64,000 bases of DNA from positions 1,984,001-2,048,000 of the forward strand of contig NZ_CP037745.1 in the NCBI RefSeq assembly GCF_004345025.1, in the 5' to 3' direction. The position numbers and the translations under genes are program-made. Below the pieces are notes generated by a model that was not told where the DNA came from, ran no database searches, and was given only the letters and a program-made list of their open reading frames with translations. This document shows, piece by piece, positions 1 through 8,654 of the stretch (within the stretch, counting starts at the first letter, position 1; each line of letters begins with the position of its first letter). This DNA comes from Rheinheimera sp. D18. GTDB lineage: Bacteria; Pseudomonadota; Gammaproteobacteria; Enterobacterales; Alteromonadaceae.

Positions 1-626
1 TAAATTAAATCTAAGTTTATTGAGCTAAAGCCTAGCTGGCGACATAGTTGTACTTGATGGCGAATTAAATCGGTGTCTTGTACCCGATTAATCGCAATTT
101 GTACTTTTTCATCTAAATCTTGCACACCAAAACTAACGCGATTAAAGCCTAAGTAACGTAAATGGCCTAACTTGGCATCGCTACAGGTGCGGGGGTCAAT
201 TTCAATACTAATTTCAGCATCAGCGTTAATACTAAAGTGTTTATGCAACAACGCCATTAATTGGCTAAGCTGCACTTCAGTTAAAAAGGTTGGCGTGCCA
301 CCACCTAAATGCAATTGATTAATGCGCTTATTAACTAATAAGGGCGCATATAAGGCCATTTCTTGTGCCAGTGCCGTTAAATAGGTATCAGCTTTGTCTT
401 GGTGGCGAGTAATAACTTTATTGCAGCCACAGTAGTAACATAGCTTTTGGCAAAACGGGATATGGATATATAGGCTTAGCTCGTCGGCGCTTTCGCCAAT
501 GGCGCGAGTAATTAATGTGCGGTCAAACTCGGTGCTTAATGCCAGCGCAGTAGGGTACGAGGTGTAACGTGGGCCATTAATATTGTACTTACTGATTAAC
601 TTTGCATCCCACTGTATTGCGCTCAT
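1..626 (-). CDS. hemN: Oxygen-independent coproporphyrinogen III oxidase (3' end outside window)
   Basis: The reading frame from ATG at 624-626 is open to the window edge, giving about 208 N-terminal residues of a family usually near 455 residues. Translation shows YIHIPFCQKLCYYCGCNK, the radical-SAM CxxxCxxC cluster motif with the extra HemN cysteine, then LHLGGGTPTFL and SIEIDPR. HemN converts coproporphyrinogen III to protoporphyrinogen IX without oxygen, using S-adenosylmethionine, in the cytoplasm. It lies 44 bp downstream of ubiT on the same strand and is probably co-transcribed with it, which fits shared use at low oxygen. No FNR box was seen in the 44 bp gap. Confidence 0.95.
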   Translation of the reverse strand, partial: MSAIQWDAKLISKYNINGPRYTSYPTALALSTEFDRTLITRAIGESADELSLYIHIPFCQKLCYYCGCNKVITRHQDKADTYLTALAQEMALYAPLLVNKRINQLHLGGGTPTFLTEVQLSQLMALLHKHFSINADAEISIEIDPRTCSDAKLGHLRYLGFNRVSFGVQDLDEKVQIAINRVQDTDLIRHQVQLCRQLGFSSINLDLI

Positions 627-670
627 ATTTACCTCTGTTATTTAGTACGCTTGGCTATTAAGCGCCGTTA

Positions 671-1201
671 TTATAGTGGTGCCCGTGGTGCTAAACTTTG
701 ATCTGCCGCAGCTGTAACTACTTCGCGTTGTTGTTGCACCAGCCAATTTAAACAAGCGGGTAATGGTTTTGGCAAACGCGCAATACCAATGCTATCTAGC
801 AAGTTTTTGCAATACAAACCCAACTCGGTGTCACCTAGCATTAATAAGCGGCGGCGAAAAAACAGCGTATCAGGGTCAACGCTATTGTTAATCATTGCCA
901 AGAAATCTGCCGAGCTAGCACGTATTAGCAAATCTTGCTGCGGGCTTTGCATATCAACCTTAAGCTGCTTGCCTTGTAACTGTATGGCAAAGCTTAACTG
1001 ATAGTCGCTTACCTCGATTACTACCGTTTTACCGGTTAAAAATGCCAGCTCGCCGGTTTTACATTCTGGGCGAAAAAAGCTGTTCAGCGCCAAGGATAAC
1101 AGGCTGGCTTGCAGCGGTTTGGGTGCATAGCGGTTAAGTTGTTGCATCAAAGTGGGTATACCCGCTACCAAATTATGGTTAACTCTTTTTATATCAATCA
1201 T
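671..1201 (-). CDS. ubiT: Anaerobic ubiquinone biosynthesis accessory factor UbiT (SCP2 domain)
   Basis: This 176-residue protein matches the UbiT/YhbT family, with an SCP2-type lipid-binding domain over about residues 45-140 (TGELAFLTGKTVVIEVSD, then PDTLFFRRRLLMLGDTELG). UbiT is thought to bind prenylated quinone intermediates and works with UbiU and UbiV in oxygen-independent ubiquinone synthesis. It is divergent from ubiU-ubiV, 106 bp away, and upstream of hemN on its own strand. The start ATG is at 1199-1201. The divergent gap has AT-rich -10-like stretches but no convincing FNR box. Confidence 0.93.
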   Translation of the reverse strand: MIDIKRVNHNLVAGIPTLMQQLNRYAPKPLQASLLSLALNSFFRPECKTGELAFLTGKTVVIEVSDYQLSFAIQLQGKQLKVDMQSPQQDLLIRASSADFLAMINNSVDPDTLFFRRRLLMLGDTELGLYCKNLLDSIGIARLPKPLPACLNWLVQQQREVVTAAADQSLAPRAPL

Positions 1202-1307
1202 ATAGGCTTACTCCGGCGATATAGCACCCTATAATAAAACCACAGTTAACCCCGCCTGCGCTATAACCTGTCAGAGGTAGCAAGGTGGCAGCAACCTCAG
1301 GAACACT

Positions 1308-2300
1308 ATGGAACTGTTATGTCCGGCCGGAAGCATGCCAGCCTTAATCGCCGCAATTGAAAACGGTGCCGACGCGGTGTATGTGGGTTTAAAAGACGAT
1401 ACTAATGCTCGCCATTTTGCCGGCTTAAATTTTGATCAAGGCAAATTAGAACAGGCGGTGCGTTATGTGCACCAGCATGGCAAAAAAATACATGTCGCTA
1501 TTAATACTTTTGCCCACCCCGATAACTGGCAGCGCTGGCAACATGCGGTAGATAGCGCGGTTGCCGCCGGTGTTGACGTGCTTATTATTGCCGACATGGC
1601 CGTATTGGCCTACGCCGCCGAACGATACCCTTATGTAGAACGGCATTTATCGGTGCAAGCGTCGGCCACCAATGCCGCTGCTATTGAGTTTTATCGCCAG
1701 TTTGGCGTTAGCCGCGTGGTGCTACCGCGGGTGTTATCGTTACAACAAGTGCGCGCTTTGGCCCGTAGCTGCGATGTCGATTTAGAAGTATTTGCCTTTG
1801 GTAGCTTATGCATTATGGCCGAAGGCCGTTGTTATTTAAGCTCGTATATGACCGGTGAATCACCCAATACTGCGGGTGCCTGTTCGCCCGCTGCTTTTGT
1901 GCGCTGGGACGAGCAAGATGGCCATTTAGAGTCACGTTTAAACGGCATTTTAATTGACCGTTTTGCGCCATATGAAACTGCAGGTTACCCTACGTTGTGC
2001 AAAGGCCGTTTTACGGTCGGCGAAGACACCTATCACGCGCTGGAAGAACCTACCAGCTTGAATACCCTAGATATTTTGCCGCAATTACACGCCGAGGGCA
2101 TTAAGTCGTTAAAAATAGAAGGCCGGCAGCGCAGCCCGGCTTATGTCGCGCAAATTACTCAAGTATGGCGCGCCGCCATTGATGCGGTAATGAAAGATCC
2201 TGAGCATTTCGCGGTGCAAAACCATTGGCAGCAAACCTTAGCCGGTTTATCTGAAGGCAGCCAAACTACCCTTGGCGCTTATCATCGAAAATGGAAATAA
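1308..2300 (+). CDS. ubiU: O2-independent ubiquinone hydroxylation protein UbiU (U32 family)
   Basis: This is a 330-residue U32-family protein beginning MELLCPAGS. Four cysteines at residues 168, 175, 192 and 231 match the spacing of the four that hold the [4Fe-4S] cluster in E. coli UbiU. UbiU and UbiV form a complex that hydroxylates ubiquinone precursors without O2, using prephenate as oxygen donor in E. coli (established for the family). A Shine-Dalgarno-like AGGA precedes the ATG. The stop codon lies 4 bp before ubiV, so the two are almost certainly co-translated; mogA follows in the same run. Confidence 0.96.
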   Translation: MELLCPAGSMPALIAAIENGADAVYVGLKDDTNARHFAGLNFDQGKLEQAVRYVHQHGKKIHVAINTFAHPDNWQRWQHAVDSAVAAGVDVLIIADMAVLAYAAERYPYVERHLSVQASATNAAAIEFYRQFGVSRVVLPRVLSLQQVRALARSCDVDLEVFAFGSLCIMAEGRCYLSSYMTGESPNTAGACSPAAFVRWDEQDGHLESRLNGILIDRFAPYETAGYPTLCKGRFTVGEDTYHALEEPTSLNTLDILPQLHAEGIKSLKIEGRQRSPAYVAQITQVWRAAIDAVMKDPEHFAVQNHWQQTLAGLSEGSQTTLGAYHRKWK

Positions 2301-2304
2301 CGCT

Positions 2305-3177
2305 ATGAAATTCTCATTAGGGCCGGTGCAATATTTTTGGCCTAAAGCGCAAATGCAGCAATTTTATCAAGATGCCGCCGATAGCAGTGTAGATATTGTT
2401 TACCTAGGCGAAACCGTATGCAGCAAACGGCGTGAATTAAAATTTGAAGACTATATGGCCATAGGCCATATGTTACGTGACGCTGGCAAGCAAGTGTGCT
2501 TATCGTCGATGACCTTGTACGAAGCACCGAATGAGCTGCGCGAGCTGCGTAAATATATCGACAATGGTGAGTTTTCAGTTGAAGCCAATGACGTTGGCGC
2601 AATTGCTATGTTGCAAGAAAAAGCCTTGCCGTTTGTCGCAGGTGCGGCCATTAACTGTTATAACCAGCATAGCCTGCGCCGCTTAGTTGGCATGGGCTTA
2701 ACCCGCTGGGTAATGCCGGTAGAGTTATCGCAACATTGGTTAGATACGCTATTAAGCCAAAGTGTTATTCAAGATATTCGCGATTGCTTTGAAACCGAAG
2801 TATTGGCCTTTGGCCATTTGCCGTTAGCATGGAGCGGCCGTTGCTTTACTGCACGTTCAGAAAACCGCGCCAAAGATCAATGTGAGCTGTGCTGCATTAA
2901 ATACCCACAAGGGCGCGAAGTGGCTAGCCAAGATGGGACCTCGGTATTTGTGTTAAACGGCATTCAAACCCAGTCTGGTTACTGTTATAACCTTATAAAC
3001 CAATTACCTACTATGCAGGGCATGGTAGATGTAGTACGGTTAAGCCCACAAGTAACAGGCACCTTTGCTTGGTTAGAGAAATTTAAAGCCAATCTTAACG
3101 GTAACGCCCCCCAAGCACTTTCAAAAACCGATAGCAATGGCTATTGGCTTAGCTTAGCCGGCATGGCCAGTGGTTAA
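2305..3177 (+). CDS. ubiV: O2-independent ubiquinone hydroxylation protein UbiV (U32 family)
   Basis: Starting at ATG 2305 (MKFSLGPVQYFWP), the protein has 290 residues. An upstream in-frame start at 2272 would overlap ubiU and is not needed. Cysteines at residues 39, 180, 193 and 197 fall exactly on the E. coli UbiV [4Fe-4S] ligand positions; C196 is an extra neighbour. It is the partner of UbiU in anaerobic ubiquinone hydroxylation. GGAAA lies just upstream of the ATG, overlapping the end of ubiU. The gene is followed 15 bp later by mogA, so ubiU-ubiV-mogA appears to be one transcription unit. Confidence 0.96.
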   Translation: MKFSLGPVQYFWPKAQMQQFYQDAADSSVDIVYLGETVCSKRRELKFEDYMAIGHMLRDAGKQVCLSSMTLYEAPNELRELRKYIDNGEFSVEANDVGAIAMLQEKALPFVAGAAINCYNQHSLRRLVGMGLTRWVMPVELSQHWLDTLLSQSVIQDIRDCFETEVLAFGHLPLAWSGRCFTARSENRAKDQCELCCIKYPQGREVASQDGTSVFVLNGIQTQSGYCYNLINQLPTMQGMVDVVRLSPQVTGTFAWLEKFKANLNGNAPQALSKTDSNGYWLSLAGMASG

Positions 3178-3192
3178 TTTTCAGGATAAATA

Positions 3193-3729
3193 ATGACTCA
3201 ACATAGTACTAAAATTGGCATAGTCACGGTAAGTGACCGTGCTAGCGCGGGCGAGTATCAAGACTTATCGGGCCAAGCAATTATCGACACCTTAAACGAC
3301 TATTTAACCAGTGAATGGCAGGCGGAATATCGGCTTATTCCGGATGAGCGTGAGCTAATAGAACAAACCCTAATAGAACTGGCTGATGAGTCTGGTTGCT
3401 GTTTAATTGTTACCACCGGTGGCACTGGGCCATCAAAGCGTGACGTTACCCCAGAAGCTACCGAAGCGGTGTGTGATCGCCTAATGCCAGGTTTTGGCGA
3501 GCTAATGCGTACTGAGTCATTAAAGTATGTGCCAACGGCCATTTTATCACGGCAAACGGCGGGCCTACGTGGCAGCTGCTTAATGATTAACTTACCGGGT
3601 AAGCCCAAGGCAATTCGCCAATGCTTAGATGCGGTGTTCCCTGCGGTGCCTTATTGCATTGATTTAATGGATGGGCCCTATTTAACCTGCAACGAGCAAG
3701 TAATAAAACCATTTCGGCCGAAAAGCTAA
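3193..3729 (+). CDS. mogA: Molybdopterin adenylyltransferase
   Basis: This 178-residue protein is of the MoaB/Mog fold and closer to MogA than MoaB by recalled sequence: VSDRASAGEYQD near the start, VTTGGTGPSKRDVTPEAT for the nucleotide-binding loop around residues 75-92, PTAILSRQ and VPYCIDLMDGPY. MogA adenylylates molybdopterin before Mo insertion, giving cofactor for nitrate reductase and similar enzymes. It is the third gene of the ubiU-ubiV-mogA run. A weak 6-bp hairpin (AATTAG/CTAATT) lies just downstream, too weak to call a terminator. Confidence 0.93.
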   Translation: MTQHSTKIGIVTVSDRASAGEYQDLSGQAIIDTLNDYLTSEWQAEYRLIPDERELIEQTLIELADESGCCLIVTTGGTGPSKRDVTPEATEAVCDRLMPGFGELMRTESLKYVPTAILSRQTAGLRGSCLMINLPGKPKAIRQCLDAVFPAVPYCIDLMDGPYLTCNEQVIKPFRPKS

Positions 3730-3764
3730 TTAGCCCTATTAGCGTCTAATTAAAAATAGAGATA

Positions 3765-5495
3765 TTAACGGCGAATTAAAAATAGCCATACCAATAACAG
3801 CAAGGTTACAAACCAAAAGCCTGATAATAGTTGCCAAAACAATAGCGGGTTAGCTTTGCGTTCTTGCTTTACCTCTTCGTGCAAAAATGCGGGGTTTGGC
3901 TGCTGCAAGTCACGCAGTAAGCTAGTAATACTTTGATAGCGTTCAGCGAGATCTAGGCTTACACCTTTTTGTAACGCACGGTCAAACCAGGTTGGTATAA
4001 CGGGGTTAAATTGGCTAGCACTTAGGTAGCGTAATTTGTCGTAATCGCGTGCAGTGCGACACTGCTCTACCTTATCGCCATAGGGTAAATATCCACCGCT
4101 AAATAGCTCATAGGTAATGGTGGCTAAAGCGTAAATATCGCCCTGAACACCCGAGTTGTGGCCTAATAAATAATGTGGATCAGAATATACCGCTGTGCCT
4201 AAGGCAGCGTCTTGCTGCAGTGGGCTGTATATTTCGGCTAGCCCCGCCACATATACCGAGCCAAAATCGACAATTTTTAAACTGCCATCGGCTAGATAAA
4301 TAATATTACCCGGTTTTAAATCTTGATGTACCGCGCCCATCCGATGAAAAGCTTTTAAGCCTTCGGCTATCTGTTTTACCAGCTTTATTGCCTGTGACGG
4401 TTTTAACGGTTTGGCTTGCAACTCTAGCCACTGCTCAAGATCTTGGCCGTTTAAATGCTCCATTAAATAATATAAAAACGTGCGTGGCCGACATTGGCGA
4501 ATAACCTTAACCACGTATGGGCTTTGAATGCGCAGGCCAATCCATTCTTCGCGAATAAAACGGTCAATATATAAGGCATCATCGTCGTAGTTTATCGACG
4601 GGCATTTCAGCACGTACTCTTTGCCATCAAGTTCATCTGCAACCAAATACAAATGGCTGCGGCTACTGGCAAATAAGGTTTTTATTACTTTATAGCCATC
4701 CAGTTTCATGCCAGGGTTTAATGCTGGAGGAAAGGGTAAACGGGTTAGGGTTTGGTTTAAATCATCAAAGCTTTGTTCGGGTATGGCTTCTACGTTTATC
4801 ACTATGGCACTTAAGTTATCATCGCTGCGATTTGTTTTAGCCAAGGCGAGCAAGCTATCGCAGCACTGCTTGGCATCACTAATTTGCGATAATTGCTGCT
4901 GTAAAACACTATCGTTAATAAAGTCGCTGATACCGTCAGAGCATAGTAAAAACCGATCGCCGGCTTGAATGCTAATGCTGCCCTGCTGCGCTTTTACTTG
5001 CGCATCCATACCTAGCGCGCGGCCTAAAAACTGGCGCTGTTCAGACAATACCGTGGTGTGATCTTCTGATAACTGCTTTAAAACGCCAGTACGCCAATGG
5101 TATAGCCGACTGTCGCCGATATGAAAAAAGTGCGCGGTTTGTGATTTCAACACTAGCGCAGTAAAGGTAGTAAGAAAGCCTTTTTGTTGCTGACTAAAAC
5201 TATGACTTAGCTCGTATAATTCATTATTAATGGTCGCCAGTAGCTGCTCGGCACTGTAAGTTACCGACCAGCTATCAGGCGTTTGCATATACTCTTGGCA
5301 AAAACGCTGCACTGCCGTTTTACTGGCTTGTTGCCCCGCCTCTGCAGTACTAACCCCGTCGGCGACCACAAAACAGGCGCCCTTAAAGGTAAGCAAGTGG
5401 GTATCGTCAGGCACATTACAGGCAACCGCATCTTCATTTATCGGCTTGATACCTGCGTTAGTGCCGCTGGCTAGGCTTAGTTTAAGCTGTTGCAT
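3765..5495 (-). CDS. Fused PP2C phosphatase / Ser-Thr kinase, C-terminally membrane-anchored
   Basis: About 576 residues from ATG at 5493-5495, which has AAAGGTG upstream; a GTG two codons earlier is also in frame. Residues about 8-240 form a PP2C phosphatase (INEDA, FVVADGVS, GDSRLY, LLCSDGISD, DDNLSAIVI). Residues about 265-530 form a protein kinase with a Lys in YVLKCPS, HQDLKPGNII in the catalytic loop and DFGSVYVAG at the DFG motif. The last 25 residues are hydrophobic (FWFVTLLLLVWLFLIRR), so the protein is probably tail-anchored with both domains in the cytoplasm. It follows narK by 48 bp on the same strand. A role in controlling nitrate/nitrite uptake or assimilation is inferred from that linkage alone. 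Confidence 0.93.
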   Translation of the reverse strand: MQQLKLSLASGTNAGIKPINEDAVACNVPDDTHLLTFKGACFVVADGVSTAEAGQQASKTAVQRFCQEYMQTPDSWSVTYSAEQLLATINNELYELSHSFSQQQKGFLTTFTALVLKSQTAHFFHIGDSRLYHWRTGVLKQLSEDHTTVLSEQRQFLGRALGMDAQVKAQQGSISIQAGDRFLLCSDGISDFINDSVLQQQLSQISDAKQCCDSLLALAKTNRSDDNLSAIVINVEAIPEQSFDDLNQTLTRLPFPPALNPGMKLDGYKVIKTLFASSRSHLYLVADELDGKEYVLKCPSINYDDDALYIDRFIREEWIGLRIQSPYVVKVIRQCRPRTFLYYLMEHLNGQDLEQWLELQAKPLKPSQAIKLVKQIAEGLKAFHRMGAVHQDLKPGNIIYLADGSLKIVDFGSVYVAGLAEIYSPLQQDAALGTAVYSDPHYLLGHNSGVQGDIYALATITYELFSGGYLPYGDKVEQCRTARDYDKLRYLSASQFNPVIPTWFDRALQKGVSLDLAERYQSITSLLRDLQQPNPAFLHEEVKQERKANPLLFWQLLSGFWFVTLLLLVWLFLIRR

Positions 5496-5543
5496 ACCCA
5501 CCTTTATTGTTGCTGTTAAAACGGTTATTTATTCCACACTGAT

Positions 5544-7037
5544 TTAGCCTACACTAATACGGTGCACTGTGCCGTCTTCACCAACTTCAGTAATATGACC
5601 TTTGGGGTCGTCTAAAAACATTACCGCAAATAGCCCTACCAGTGCTGAAGCTGCAATAACATAGAAAAAGTTACTGTAGCTCACGTAACTTAACACCGTT
5701 AAATAAATTACCGCACCAACGTTACCATAAGCACCGGCCATACCAGCAATTTGGCCGGTCATGCTGCGTTTAATCAGTGGCACTATAGCAAATACCGCGC
5801 CTTCACCGGCTTGCACAAAGAAGCTACAAGCCATAGTGGCAAATACCGCTAGTGGGATCCACCAATGGCTGTCCATTAAACCCATTACAAAATAGCCCGA
5901 TGCCAAACCAGCAATTAAAATTAACATACTTTTGCGGCGGCCAAATTTGTCAGAAAACCAGCCGCCCATCGGCCGTGAGACTAAATTCATAAAGGCAAAG
6001 CCTGATGCCAACAAACCCGCTTCAATTGCGGTTAAGCCTTCAAAAGTTTCTAAGAAATACAGCGGTAACATTGACACTACCGCTAGCTCAGAGCCAAAGG
6101 TAGCAAAATAGGCCACGTTAAGTATGGCGACCTGTTTAAAGCTGTATTTATCGGCCTCGGGTACGCCAGCACGCAAATTCTCGGCGTTAATACGCCATGC
6201 TTGTTGCGTTTGTACCAGTAACAAAAAGGCTAACACCGCCCATAATGCATACATCATATTAGTGGAAAATAAATTTACGCCGGCTGGTGATAAGCGCCAT
6301 GCCAACATACCCAGTGCCAAGTGCATAGGAATATTCATTAGCATAAGCAAATACAGATCGCGCCAGCTGGTTACCACCATAGCGCCAGTTTTTTTCGGTT
6401 TAAAATACACCGAGCCTTTTGGCGTATTGCGGGCAAAATAGTAGAAAACTAAGGCGTAAACGGCACTGATCACACCAACAGACGCAATAGCATAGCGCCA
6501 GCCATCGGCACCACCAAAGGTTAGCGCTAATGCAGGTAGTGTCATCGCAGCAGCGGCCGAACCAAAGTTACCCCAGCCACCATAGATACCTTCCGCCGTA
6601 CCTACTTGATGATGCGGAAACCACTCGCCCACTAAGCGAATGCCGATAACAAAACCTGCACCGACAAAGCCAAGTAAAAAACGGAACATCGCAAGTGCTG
6701 TATAAGTTTGCGCAAAGGCAAAACCAATACACAGCAGCGCTGAAATAAACAGCACTACGGTATAAATAATACGCGGACCGTAACGGTCAACCAGCATACC
6801 CACCACAATACGCGCCGGAATGGTCATCGCTACGTTTAAAATAAGTAAGGCTTTAATTTGCGCATCGGTTAAGGCTAGCGCTTCTTTAATATGAATAAGT
6901 AAAGGCGCATGGGCAAACCAGATAACAAAGGTTAAAAAGAATGCAAACCAAGTAAGGTGTAACATTTTGATTTTTTGCTCGGCAAAGTTCAGCAGCTTTA
7001 TGCCACCGTTATCTTGCCCAGAAGCTGCAGTGCCCAT
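5544..7037 (-). CDS. narK: NarK-family nitrate/nitrite transporter (MFS)
   Basis: This 497-residue multi-spanning membrane protein belongs to the nitrate/nitrite porter branch of the [22 protein letters not shown] followed by [13 protein letters not shown], the nitrate-signature helix, and [15 protein letters not shown] in the second half. It should exchange nitrate and nitrite across the inner membrane. The ATG at 7035-7037 has a strong GGAGGATATT ribosome-binding site. A near-consensus FNR box lies about 71 bp upstream with a suitably spaced -10, so anaerobic activation is likely. The PP2C-kinase gene follows. Whether this copy is a proton symporter or antiporter cannot be read from sequence. 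Confidence 0.95.
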   Translation of the reverse strand: MGTAASGQDNGGIKLLNFAEQKIKMLHLTWFAFFLTFVIWFAHAPLLIHIKEALALTDAQIKALLILNVAMTIPARIVVGMLVDRYGPRIIYTVVLFISALLCIGFAFAQTYTALAMFRFLLGFVGAGFVIGIRLVGEWFPHHQVGTAEGIYGGWGNFGSAAAAMTLPALALTFGGADGWRYAIASVGVISAVYALVFYYFARNTPKGSVYFKPKKTGAMVVTSWRDLYLLMLMNIPMHLALGMLAWRLSPAGVNLFSTNMMYALWAVLAFLLLVQTQQAWRINAENLRAGVPEADKYSFKQVAILNVAYFATFGSELAVVSMLPLYFLETFEGLTAIEAGLLASGFAFMNLVSRPMGGWFSDKFGRRKSMLILIAGLASGYFVMGLMDSHWWIPLAVFATMACSFFVQAGEGAVFAIVPLIKRSMTGQIAGMAGAYGNVGAVIYLTVLSYVSYSNFFYVIAASALVGLFAVMFLDDPKGHITEVGEDGTVHRISVG

Positions 7038-7337
7038 AATATCCTCCTACGGATACCTAAATAAACTTTAGCAAGTGTAAAGACTAAATAAGCCGAAATC
7101 ATTGATGCAAAACAAAGCCACAACATCACTTTTATTAATAAAAATAGGCAGATACCACTAATTTGGTAAGCAATAACCTAACGTACAGCCACAGTTAATC
7201 GCCAGCCGCTACCCACAAAGTGATAGTTAAAAACACTGACGTTTAGTAAATTGCGCGTTAGAGGTACACCCTTAGAAGCTGCTGCGCTACTGCGTTTAGG
7301 CGTTAGAATAAAACCACTTACACTGTAGGAGCCAACT
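7038..7337. promoter_or_regulatory. Divergent narK / narK2 intergenic region (300 bp)
   Basis: No gene is seen here. The region separates two divergent NarK-family genes. It holds one FNR-type box (separate entry) that serves the leftward narK. For the rightward copy only the TAGGAG ribosome-binding site at about 7324-7330 is clear. I found no second FNR box and no convincing paired NarL heptamers. Confidence 0.6.
7074..7115 (-). promoter_or_regulatory. FNR/Anr-type promoter for narK
   Basis: TTGAT-GCAA-AACAA at 7102-7115 matches nine of ten positions of the FNR consensus TTGAT-N4-ATCAA. Reading leftwards, TACACT (7074-7079) is centred 32 bp from the centre of the box, the spacing of class II FNR-activated promoters (box at -41.5). 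The predicted start is near 7067, leaving a leader of about 30 nt before the narK ATG. Confidence 0.65.
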
Positions 7338-8654
7338 ATGCTTCTTTCTGCACCGGCCAATACTCTGCCCCAAGCCACGCTTAACGGTGCGCGGCGTGCA
7401 TTGCTTATGGCAACTTTGGCGTTTGCAGCCTGCTTTTCGGTTTGGACGTTATACGCAGTAATGGGCTTAACACTGCGTCAGCAATTGGCACTATCGGCAA
7501 CGGAGTACGGCATTTTATTAGCCACACCGATATTAAGTGGCGCGCTGTTTCGCATTCCGCTGGGGCTAATGGCCGACCGCTACCGCGCACGAAACTTATG
7601 GGGCTATTTAATGCTCGCCGTATTACCGGCTTTAGCATTGCTGCCACAAATTAGCAGTTACAGCGGCTATTTATGCTTGGGTTTATGGTTTGGTATTAGC
7701 GGCGGCGCGTTTACGCTGGGTATACGCTATGTCTCAGACTGGTTTAGTTCAGACCGGCAAGGCTTAGCACTGGGGTTATTTGGTGTGGGTAATGCCGGTG
7801 TAGCACTTACCTTTATTTTAGTTCCATTAATACAACATTATGCTGGCTGGAACTGGATTGGCCCCATATACGCAGCAGGTTTAGCTTTTATTGCACTACT
7901 GTTTTTCGTACTAGCGCCAACCTTACCCCTAGCCTATCGCGCCACAACCGCACAGCCTAACGCTTCGGCATTAAACTTAAAGCAATTAGTTAGCGATGCT
8001 AGAATTTGGCGTTTTGGCCTGTATTATTACTTTGTATTTGGTAGTTTTTTAGCCCTACTGTTGTGGCTACCGCAGTATTATATGCAGGCGTATCAAATGA
8101 CTGAGCCGCAAGCAATGGCATTTACGCTGTTTTTTGTTGCTACCTCCAGTATGATACGCGCACTGGGTGGCTGGTTTGCCGATCGCTACGGTGGCCGTGC
8201 GGTAAACTGGGGCGTATTCTGGGTATGCATTGTCTGTTTGTTTTTCTTGAGTTATCCCCCCACTACTTTAGTGATCCACGGTGTAGAAAAGGACGTGCAA
8301 CTCGAAATTTCCATGAATGTCTGGTGGTTTACGCTACTTATTTTTATTATTGGCGTAGCCCAAGGGCTGGGCCGAGCTAGTGTGTATAAAGTACTGCACG
8401 ATTATTATCCGCGCCATATGGGCGCTGCTGGCGGCTTTGTCGGTGCCATTGGTGCACTAGGTGGCTGCACGCTGCCAATATTATTTGGTATGGCACAAGA
8501 TATTCTCGGTATTGTTACCGGCTGCTTTATGATTTTGTATGGCGTGTTAGCGCTGTGCATGATTACCATGTTTTTTGCTAATCAGGCTGCGCGCTATCAA
8601 TATAAGCTACACCGCGCTCGCGAACATAATTTTTTACTGGACGAGGATGACTAA
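7338..8654 (+). CDS. Second NarK-family nitrate/nitrite MFS transporter
   Basis: This 438-residue, roughly 12-helix MFS protein has the NNP-family features GALFRIPLGLMADRYRAR (loop 2-3), FTLGIRYVSDWFSSDRQGLA and GLFGVGNAGVALT (nitrate-signature helix). It is more distant from the neighbouring narK than a recent duplicate would be. TAGGAG sits 8 bp before the ATG. The stop TAA overlaps the nnrS ATG as TAATG, so transporter and nnrS are translationally coupled. It is likely a nitrate/nitrite carrier used together with NO-tolerance functions. Confidence 0.92.
   Translation: MLLSAPANTLPQATLNGARRALLMATLAFAACFSVWTLYAVMGLTLRQQLALSATEYGILLATPILSGALFRIPLGLMADRYRARNLWGYLMLAVLPALALLPQISSYSGYLCLGLWFGISGGAFTLGIRYVSDWFSSDRQGLALGLFGVGNAGVALTFILVPLIQHYAGWNWIGPIYAAGLAFIALLFFVLAPTLPLAYRATTAQPNASALNLKQLVSDARIWRFGLYYYFVFGSFLALLLWLPQYYMQAYQMTEPQAMAFTLFFVATSSMIRALGGWFADRYGGRAVNWGVFWVCIVCLFFLSYPPTTLVIHGVEKDVQLEISMNVWWFTLLIFIIGVAQGLGRASVYKVLHDYYPRHMGAAGGFVGAIGALGGCTLPILFGMAQDILGIVTGCFMILYGVLALCMITMFFANQAARYQYKLHRAREHNFLLDEDD

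Noticed and set aside
1202-1307. FNR box in the ubiT/ubiU divergent region
   Set aside because: No TTGAT-N4-ATCAA-like dyad is present; only -10-like AT stretches were seen.
7319-7324. TACACT as the -10 of the second narK gene
   Set aside because: It lies only about 14 bp before the ATG, so the transcript would start inside the ribosome-binding site, and no FNR box stands upstream at the right distance.
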